Translations under genes and position numbers: made by a program | From: Bacteroidales bacterium | GTDB lineage: Bacteria; Bacteroidota; Bacteroidia; Bacteroidales; P3 | Direction: 5' to 3' | Length of the DNA: 64,000 nt | NCBI GenBank assembly: GCA_017443265.1 | Contig: JAFSOU010000041.1 | Coordinates: 1-64,000 of the forward strand | Shown here: positions 42,148-48,525 of the stretch, piece after piece | Layout: every line of letters starts with the position of its first letter | Numbering within the stretch: position 1 is the first letter of the stretch | The notes under the pieces: model-generated | Database searches by the model: none | Seen by the model: only the letters and a program-made list of their open reading frames with translations | Told to the model about the DNA's origin: nothing

Positions 42148-43002
42148 CTATTTCTTGTATCTTTTAGACAGAAGCGTTATCACATCTATGGAGGTGGGGG
42201 CGTATTGCTGTATTACTCTGACGCACTCCGAGACCGTGGCTCCCGATGACAATACGTCGTCGAGTACAAGCACCCTCTTTCCACCAAACAATTCAAGAGC
42301 GTCCTTCTCGGTGTATTTTCCCGATAGCGACACTATGTTTTTGATGTATTTCAAATACTTCTTGTTCATCTTTCCTGCCTCGAAATACTTTCCCATCTTC
42401 ATAATGTCGGCGTATATCTGTTGTTCCACTTTTTCATAGGTGTCGGGGTGGTCTTTCCTTATCTGCTCGAAATCCCTGCCAAAGTCAAGAATATACTGCT
42501 TTTCGGTTTTTTTGAAATAGTCTTCAATAATCTTGTCGGCGTGTACCCTTTTTGCTAACACTCTCATAAAACGCTTGTTTACATCGCTGTGGGAAGGGCA
42601 GGAAACAATTATGTCGTAATGCAGGTTCAAAGAGTTACAGGCCGAAAGAAATTTCTTCACATATTTGTTGATTTCAGCTTGTGTAATTTTGAAAGTCCAC
42701 CCGTACTTTTTTTTCAAAGCGTGTGTGAAAGGGTTTCCGTCGATATTCTTGCCAATCTCGTTTTTTAAGGGCGTACGTTTCAGTAAAGAGTACACTTTCA
42801 AATTCTTGTACCTATAAACCAAATGTTCATTTTCAAGAAACACCACGCCGTCGTCGGTGTCATTTAAACTAACGGTATTGTCGACGTAATTCACCACGAT
42901 TCCCTCTGCGATATAGTCGGCGAAACAACTATGCGGATTACCATCCATAAACATTCTGTTTATCTCCCTCATCCGCTTGCTATATTCTTCGAATGTAATC
43001 AT
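42148..43002 (-). CDS. array protein: MITFEEY N-terminus and phosphoribosyltransferase-like domain (2)
   Basis: 284 residues from MITFEEYSKRMREINRMF. The middle part YSLLKRTPLKNEIGKNIDGNPFTHALKKKYGW and YDIIVSCPSHSDVNKRFMRVLAKR leads to KRVLVLDDVLSSGATVSECVRVI, the PRPP-binding loop of type I PRTases. Clearly a paralogue of 39421-40281, but the two are strongly diverged outside these blocks. The boxes are at 43055-43039 and 43028-43021. It is the first intact gene of the array in the direction of transcription. Confidence 0.7.
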   Translation of the reverse strand: MITFEEYSKRMREINRMFMDGNPHSCFADYIAEGIVVNYVDNTVSLNDTDDGVVFLENEHLVYRYKNLKVYSLLKRTPLKNEIGKNIDGNPFTHALKKKYGWTFKITQAEINKYVKKFLSACNSLNLHYDIIVSCPSHSDVNKRFMRVLAKRVHADKIIEDYFKKTEKQYILDFGRDFEQIRKDHPDTYEKVEQQIYADIMKMGKYFEAGKMNKKYLKYIKNIVSLSGKYTEKDALELFGGKRVLVLDDVLSSGATVSECVRVIQQYAPTSIDVITLLSKRYKK

Positions 43003-43078
43003 AATATCTTGTTTTTTCTCTATTTATAGTTCTTTACCTATAATATAGCAAAAAACAACGAAAAAAACGTTGGGGCTC

Positions 43079-43247
43079 TCATTCGCTGAAAGCGGAGAGG
43101 GGTATGGTCACGAAACGCTCGCCCTTGTGGGAGGCTTTCACACCCTTGAGGGTGTTCCACTGCTGGGCGGTGGCGGTGACTATGACGGAGGTGAAATAGG
43201 CGAAGGTCTGCTGGTGTTATGCTTCTTATAATGTATTCGTTGTTCAT
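43079..43247 (-). pseudogene. chimeric remnant: GNAT-like N-terminus joined out of frame to another C-terminus
   Basis: Codons for MNNEYIIRSITPADL match the start of the gene at 38288-38785. Right after this point a different reading frame continues with QTFAYFTSVIVTATAQQWNT, LKGVKASHKGERFVTIPLSA and the stop at 43079-43081. The second part is of an unknown protein. The frame change shows that the gene is dead. A CAACG/CGTTG hairpin with a T run follows it, then the TTTTTGCTATATTATA box. Confidence 0.7.
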
Positions 43248-43261
43248 TTTTTACTTTATTT

Positions 43262-43321
43262 ATCTTCCCACACTTCCTTGTGTGGTTACTAGTGGGGGCT
43301 CTCTTCGAGAGCATTTTTTTT
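43262..43321. repeat. two-hairpin intergenic repeat unit
   Basis: CCCACACTTCCTTGTGTGG, the linker TTACTAGTGG and GCTCTCTTCGAGAGC followed by T residues. It is the same type as at 14728-14832 and is the short form, with nothing inserted in the first hairpin. Confidence 0.65.
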
Positions 43322-43328
43322 GTAATTT

Positions 43329-43505
43329 CTATTGTTTTTTATTGTACTTGAATTGTCGAAGCATCGCTTCCTCTTGACTGCCGATTTCGAAGCCGAGGGC
43401 ACGGGCTTTGTTCAGGAACAGCTCCGGCTCTTGACCGGTTGCAAGTCCTTGTCTTACATCGTTTTCTATTGCCTTGGTTAAAATGATAAGTTCGTCGGGT
43501 GTCAT
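43329..43505 (-). CDS. small hypothetical protein, 58 residues
   Basis: Begins MTPDELIILTKAIENDVRQG and continues LATGQEPELFLNKARALGFE to the end FKYNKKQ. The amphipathic helical pattern and the absence of rare codons suggest a real small gene, but I know no family. It is separated from both neighbours by intergenic repeat or A+T-rich sequence, and no host-type promoter was found upstream. Confidence 0.5.
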   Translation of the reverse strand: MTPDELIILTKAIENDVRQGLATGQEPELFLNKARALGFEIGSQEEAMLRQFKYNKKQ

Positions 43506-43639
43506 GGTTTTGATTTTTAGTGAACTGTGATCAGTGAACTGTGAACTGTGTTTTTGTTTATTTTAGATATCATGCCAATTATAATGTTTTTTTTGTTTGT
43601 TGTCAATAGTGTTGACCTTTTTTTTTTCTGAAAAAAGAT

Positions 43640-43712
43640 TCAATCCAACCTCCTGCCGTCGGCGACGAGTTCCTCGATGCTGTTGTACTGGGCCACTACA
43701 TGGTTTTTCAGA
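43640..43712 (-). pseudogene. 3' fragment related to the gene at 45181-45471
   Basis: Reads LKNHVVAQYNSIEELVADGRRLD and stop, which corresponds to DIVVAEYSSLDEMVLDGWRMGT at the end of the intact gene. Nothing upstream continues the frame as coding sequence; instead an ATCTGA-type simple repeat follows at 43715-43770. Confidence 0.65.
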
Positions 43713-43775
43713 TTGACAGATTAACCGATTTTCAGATTATCTGACTATCCGAATATCTGAACATCTGAGTATCTA

Positions 43776-44963
43776 TTATGATAGCACTATTATTCTAACA
43801 GATTCGTCGTCGGTGAAGCGGAACAGGTCGGATTTTCCCGATTTCGGCTGGTAAAGCCATTCTATCTCGTTCCACTGGCAGGGCGATATTATTTGGCCGT
43901 CGAGGTCGATAAGTCCGTACTTGCCGTCGGTGTCGGTAACGCGGACAAGATGGCACTCCACGCAGTTGTCGAAATCCGTGTCTTCGGGCTTGTGCCAGAC
44001 GAAGCCTTCGATGTCCTTCCACAGACATTCGGTTCGTATCTCGCCCGATTTCTCGAATCCCCACAGTCCGTCGCCGAAGGTTACTTTGCGGTAGTCGCCG
44101 AAAAGGAAACAATCCGCTGGCTGTCCGTCGGTTATGTCGATGCACCGTATCGCCTCGCTCCTGCGGTCCTGCCACTGGGTTTCGGGCAGCAGGTTGCCGC
44201 CCCAGTCGATGAGGTGTGTGTTGCCCGAAGCGTCCCACACCTTATAGCCGCAGAAGACCTCCATCGTGGGACTGGGCTCGTAACGCCGTGTGGCGCGGTT
44301 CTGGCGGTAGGGTATGCGTCCGTTGAAGACATCCACGTCCTGCCACTGGCAGTCCACCCGCATCTCGCCTTTCCTGCCGACGACACCCCACAAGCCGTCG
44401 GTGTTTTCTATCTTGTATTGGTCGCTGTAGAGGTATTGCACGGCGATGCCCTCGTATTCGGCCACGGCACGGCCGTTGGGGTCGATCACCGTCACACGTC
44501 CTTTCGCCAAGTCGGTGAGGGCGAAACAGTTATACCTGTCGCCCACGGGTGCCACGGCATCCCAACAGCATGGGGTGACCATCTCGCCGGTGGTTACCAT
44601 TATGCCCTGCTTTCCGGCTTTGTCGCAAACTTGGAAAAGCAGCTGTCCTAGGTAGCGCATCTCCGTCCACCGGCAGGGTGCGACTAGGTTGCCCGTGCGG
44701 TCGGCGAGGCCCCAGAGACCGCGGGAGTTCTTCACTTCCACGACGTTGTGGAAACGCACTGCGACCTCCTTCCATTGGCACGGCAACAGCGTTGCGCCAT
44801 TTTCGTCGCACACTCCCCATAGTCCGTCGGTATTCTGCACGGCATAACTACCGTTCACCTCCTTCACCGCAGCGTATCGGCAGGGGATGATGTTGCAGCC
44901 TTTGGCATCGCTCACGCCCCAAAGACCATCCTTTTCTACGATTTTTGTTTTGTTTGCTTTCAT
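43776..44963 (-). CDS. WG-repeat protein
   Basis: 395 residues built of WG beta-rich repeats: DGLWGVSDAKGCNIIPCRY, DGLWGVCDENGATLLPCQW, RGLWGLADRTGNLVAPCRW, DGLWGVVGRKGEMRVDCQW, DGLWGFEKSGEIRTECLW and KYGLIDLDGQIISPCQW. No signal peptide or membrane helix follows the ATG at 44963, so it is probably cytosolic. A -7 box TATCTTTG lies at 45037-45030. The frame open from 45245 crosses that promoter. The same repeats are fused to a protein kinase at 53689-55185. The function of WG repeats is unknown; a binding scaffold is likely. Confidence 0.82.
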   Translation of the reverse strand: MKANKTKIVEKDGLWGVSDAKGCNIIPCRYAAVKEVNGSYAVQNTDGLWGVCDENGATLLPCQWKEVAVRFHNVVEVKNSRGLWGLADRTGNLVAPCRWTEMRYLGQLLFQVCDKAGKQGIMVTTGEMVTPCCWDAVAPVGDRYNCFALTDLAKGRVTVIDPNGRAVAEYEGIAVQYLYSDQYKIENTDGLWGVVGRKGEMRVDCQWQDVDVFNGRIPYRQNRATRRYEPSPTMEVFCGYKVWDASGNTHLIDWGGNLLPETQWQDRRSEAIRCIDITDGQPADCFLFGDYRKVTFGDGLWGFEKSGEIRTECLWKDIEGFVWHKPEDTDFDNCVECHLVRVTDTDGKYGLIDLDGQIISPCQWNEIEWLYQPKSGKSDLFRFTDDESVRIIVLS

Positions 44964-45029
44964 ATTGTTTTGCGTAAAATATTGATAATCAAATTGTAAA
45001 ACATTTGTGTCTTTCGTCGTTCGACACCA

Positions 45030-45037
45030 CAAAGATA
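45030..45037 (-). promoter_or_regulatory. putative -7 box (TATCTTTG) of the WG-repeat gene
   Basis: Minus-strand TATCTTTG, 67 bases before the ATG; no TTG at the expected -33 distance. Confidence 0.5.
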
Positions 45038-45116
45038 CTACGGAAAAAGCCCCGCTCGTCGTTCTTTTTTGGTCCTTTTTTGGGGGTAGAGAACGGGGGC
45101 CTAATTGATAATATAG

Positions 45117-45157
45117 CAAAAAACCTCCCCGTTCCGAAAAGGGAGGGGGAGGTTTTG
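45117..45157. terminator. strong hairpin, probably bidirectional terminator
   Basis: AAAACCTCCCC pairs with GGGGGAGGTTTT. On the minus strand it is followed by TTTTTTGCTATATTATC, the same box as in the array, so that box can follow a terminator as well as precede a gene. It ends the minus-strand unit 51218-45181. Confidence 0.75.
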
Positions 45158-45180
45158 TATTTGAGGGATTGTTGGACGGT

Positions 45181-45471
45181 TCAAGTGCCCATACGCCAGC
45201 CGTCAAGCACCATCTCGTCGAGTGATGAATATTCGGCCACCACAATGTCGGTGCGGCTCATTTGCATCAGCATGAATTTCACCTTCTCTTTCGGAATGGC
45301 GCACACTACATATTTACGGTTCACCAAATCGTTGATGGCAATGATTGTATTGTATTCCTCAAGTTCAGGGGTGAGATATTTTTCGTTCCAGCGCAGCTGG
45401 GGCGAAAACATCGGAGAATCGTAATGCTCGGCAAACATCGCACGTTGTCTTTTAAATTCTGTATTATCCAT
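45181..45471 (-). CDS. small hypothetical protein
   Basis: 96 residues from MDNTEFKRQRAMFAEHYDSP. The C-terminal part VVCAIPKEKVKFMLMQMSRTDIVVAEYSSLDEMVLDGWRMGT looks like a small alpha/beta unit. A remnant of a relative is at 43640-43712. It starts 40 bases after the AddA-like gene, on the same strand. No known function. Confidence 0.55.
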   Translation of the reverse strand: MDNTEFKRQRAMFAEHYDSPMFSPQLRWNEKYLTPELEEYNTIIAINDLVNRKYVVCAIPKEKVKFMLMQMSRTDIVVAEYSSLDEMVLDGWRMGT

Positions 45472-45510
45472 AATAATCGTTTTATGATAACATTTGCAAT
45501 AAATCATATT

Positions 45511-48500
45511 TTAAAAATTCAACTCCACCAAGCACCCGAGTACGGAGTAATATATCAGCTTGGTCTTGACATTGATTCCGGCTGCCACCAATGCTTCTTG
45601 GTAAGCTGTGAGCTGCGCAGCATACTTACCGACAAATTCTTTACTCGAGCTATCCAAAACATTTTTCAAAATTCCCGGGTAATTCTTGAAGTCAATAAGG
45701 ATGCACTCTTTCTCTGCCGTGTACCACAGCAAGTCCATTTCGCCAGCGATGACCTGGCCGTTATTTTCATGACGGAATGGCACCTCGTGCTGAATCTTGA
45801 CGGCTTTTCCATATTTTTCTTCCAAAAATTGGTAAAGAGCGGCTATGGAATCGATGATACCTTCTGCATCGGGCAACATCCGATCCATACCAAAGGACTT
45901 CACCGTCTGTTTAGCCTTGCTGATCATCTCTTGTCTGTCAGCCTCGGGGCGATAGATGGCAAAAATGTTGTGAATGCAGGTGCCCATTATGTCGTATTCT
46001 TCACCATGACCAACCGTGATAGGACGAGGCACTTGGTTCTGAACGGGATAAAGCACCTTGGGTTTTGTTTGCTTGGCCAAAGTGTCATCGTCTATCTTGC
46101 TTGGAGAAAGATATTTCACATCAAAATCCGTGGCAGATATTTTTTCCTTGCGACAGCAATAATCCGACGGCTCTGGTTTGCCAACATACGTTCCATCGTC
46201 ATTTACCTGCACAAATCTCGACAGCTTAATGCCTTTATCAACGCCCCAAATAGCCTGACAATCGGCGGTGCCAGTGATAACAGGCGTAATGCCACAATCC
46301 ACTAACCACGGCATCGGGTTCGTCTTTCCTGCAAGCGAGGTGGTGATGAGATAGTCGCGAGCGCGCGTAACGCCAACGTATAGTACGCGTTGCGATTCAT
46401 AAGACAGTCGGTCTTTATATTTCCTGTATGTGTCTAACCCACTAATATCATTCATCATATCTTCTGGCAAATTGGAGTTGTTTGACGAAAAGAAAGAGGG
46501 AAGACACGTAAGATAATAATCGGAATAGAGTTGGTCGGGCTTGGGCTCGGTGGTTCTTACATAGTTGACACCAAAGACAAAGCGTTTTTTCAACTTCTTT
46601 TCGTTCAGTGAATCATTGTCCAACGAGCAGAGAATGACGATGTTCCATTGAAGGCCTTTTGACTTGTGGTAGGTCAGTACCCGAACGCCTTCGCGGAAGA
46701 AACCTTCATTCACGGTAACGCCTTCGTCGTCAAGATGTTCAAGATAATGTTCTATCGAAGAGGCTTGTCCCAAAGTGATGGCGTTGGCGTCGAACTTCTT
46801 GGCATCTTCGATAACGGCCTGCAGGGTGCGTTGGCGTTTCGCTGCATTGCCCCATTTCTGGCAACTGTTTATAATATCCAACTCAACGACCAGCGTTTTT
46901 ACTATGTCGCTCACCGGGAGTGTCTTAAGTTTCTCTTTCAAAGCCGCCAATTTACCAAAATCAGGCAACTCCAGCACTTTATCTTTGTTCTCTATCACAT
47001 CGGCAGTTTTCACTCCGAAAAGCAGATGGGCGATTTCGGCTTTCAGAAGCGGCGACTCGTCAATTATGTAGTTGAGGAGCAGACGCACAAGACGCAATTC
47101 CTTGCTGTTGACACTGATAGTACTTTCCATTACTACAGGAATATCCTTGGCTTGCAAAGCATTTGTGATATCGGCGACATCCGCATTGCTTCTGGCCAAA
47201 ACGGCGATATCCGAATATTGGGCGGGACGGAGTTTAAGGCTATCTTTGTCGAAAACTTCTTTGATTTCGCTTTTGCCGTCCACAATATCGCGTACCTGCC
47301 GTGCGACGGAATTGAAGAGTTTCTCCTTGCTTGCCGAAGCCCTTTTTTGGCCGGGTTCAAGCGTCTTTTCCTGCTCCCAATGCCACAGTGCCGGAGTGTC
47401 GTTTGGCAGCGATTCTGTACGGTGGGCTTTGAGCACCACCATATCAGGATCCAAATAGTCAAACACCTTGGTAAAAACAGCCGAAGTGGTGTCCACCAAA
47501 GGTTTCAAAGAACGGCGCGACTCTTTCAATGTGTCGAAGTCCATGTCCGGAACTTTGTTTTTCGTATCTTCGACGATTTTGTCCGTCAAGGCCTGTACAA
47601 GCACCGTGTCGCAACCGCGGAAACCGTAGATGGCCTGTTTGGGGTCGCCCACCCAGTAGCTGTGTTCCACCAAATCCGACAACAAGTCGAAAATGCGGAT
47701 TTGCTTCGGGTTGGAGTCCTGGAACTCATCCACAAACACATATTTCACCGACTGAGAGATATCTGATTGAACTTCACTATCTTGCAACAGTTGTATGAAC
47801 TTGATCTCCATGTCGTTGAATTCAATCAAGCCGTGTTCCTCCTTGAACTGTTCGAACAACTTTGACCACCCACGGGCAATTTTGAATATGCGTTCAATGC
47901 AGCCGTAATACGTGGCGCGCATATCGTTTTCGCTCTTGGTCGGGGTTGTCACAAAAGCAAAGCGTCCGTCGGCGCCTAACAGCAGTCTGGCCAATTCTTT
48001 CGATTTGCTTTCAGAAACGGACAGGTCGTTGATGCCAAAGGCGTTGGCTGTTTCCACAATATCCTGAACCAGTGGTTTCCAGAAACTGTCGCCAATTTTG
48101 GTTGAAATACTCTGTTTGATACCAAATGTCTCGGCAAAATCTCGGAACGCGGCCACATCTGCATCTGTGACAACTTTGGTCAGGGTGCGGTTGAGATAGC
48201 TGGTTTTGACATCTTCGGTGATGGTTTCTACAGAAGCGCTCAGTCCCAGCTTGTACCAGTATTTCTTGATATATCGCAACCCGATAGAATGTACAGTGCC
48301 GATGGCGGCAGAATCGAGCTCTGCTGCTTCGGAGTACAACCCGTATTTCAGAAACTTCTCACGGGCGTTTTTCTTCAAATCGGCGGCGGCGGCATCGGTG
48401 AATGTGGAAGCGATAATCTGCGAAGGTTTGCAGAGACCTGCTTTGACATTGGTAACCATTTCTTCGGTAAGACGGAAGGTCTTGCCCGAACCTGCTCCGG

Positions 48501-48525
48501 CGTTGATATATGTAATGTTTTTCAT
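45511..48525 (-). CDS. AddA/RecB-like UvrD-family helicase with C-terminal nuclease domain
   Basis: 1004 residues. Superfamily 1 helicase motifs in order: I GAGSGKT (near residue 10-16), Ia ASTFTDAAAADLK, II VFVDEFQDSNPKQ, III WVGDPKQAIYGFRG, V LTYHKSKGLQWNIVIL and VI VLYVGVTRARDYLI. The C-terminus has a PD-(D/E)XK nuclease region, GEMDLLWYTAEKECILIDFKN plus QLTAYQEAL. With its upstream partner it looks like an AddAB enzyme that unwinds and trims DNA ends. A Bacteroidota core repair complex and an accessory, defence-type copy are both possible; the location within the variable block favours the latter. Confidence 0.85.
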   Translation of the reverse strand: MKNITYINAGAGSGKTFRLTEEMVTNVKAGLCKPSQIIASTFTDAAAADLKKNAREKFLKYGLYSEAAELDSAAIGTVHSIGLRYIKKYWYKLGLSASVETITEDVKTSYLNRTLTKVVTDADVAAFRDFAETFGIKQSISTKIGDSFWKPLVQDIVETANAFGINDLSVSESKSKELARLLLGADGRFAFVTTPTKSENDMRATYYGCIERIFKIARGWSKLFEQFKEEHGLIEFNDMEIKFIQLLQDSEVQSDISQSVKYVFVDEFQDSNPKQIRIFDLLSDLVEHSYWVGDPKQAIYGFRGCDTVLVQALTDKIVEDTKNKVPDMDFDTLKESRRSLKPLVDTTSAVFTKVFDYLDPDMVVLKAHRTESLPNDTPALWHWEQEKTLEPGQKRASASKEKLFNSVARQVRDIVDGKSEIKEVFDKDSLKLRPAQYSDIAVLARSNADVADITNALQAKDIPVVMESTISVNSKELRLVRLLLNYIIDESPLLKAEIAHLLFGVKTADVIENKDKVLELPDFGKLAALKEKLKTLPVSDIVKTLVVELDIINSCQKWGNAAKRQRTLQAVIEDAKKFDANAITLGQASSIEHYLEHLDDEGVTVNEGFFREGVRVLTYHKSKGLQWNIVILCSLDNDSLNEKKLKKRFVFGVNYVRTTEPKPDQLYSDYYLTCLPSFFSSNNSNLPEDMMNDISGLDTYRKYKDRLSYESQRVLYVGVTRARDYLITTSLAGKTNPMPWLVDCGITPVITGTADCQAIWGVDKGIKLSRFVQVNDDGTYVGKPEPSDYCCRKEKISATDFDVKYLSPSKIDDDTLAKQTKPKVLYPVQNQVPRPITVGHGEEYDIMGTCIHNIFAIYRPEADRQEMISKAKQTVKSFGMDRMLPDAEGIIDSIAALYQFLEEKYGKAVKIQHEVPFRHENNGQVIAGEMDLLWYTAEKECILIDFKNYPGILKNVLDSSSKEFVGKYAAQLTAYQEALVAAGINVKTKLIYYSVLGCLVELNF

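Noticed and set aside
34299-43002. Complete or inducible prophage
   Set aside because: Apart from the shared N-termini and late-promoter-like boxes I see no terminase, portal, major capsid, tail, lysis, integrase or repressor gene.
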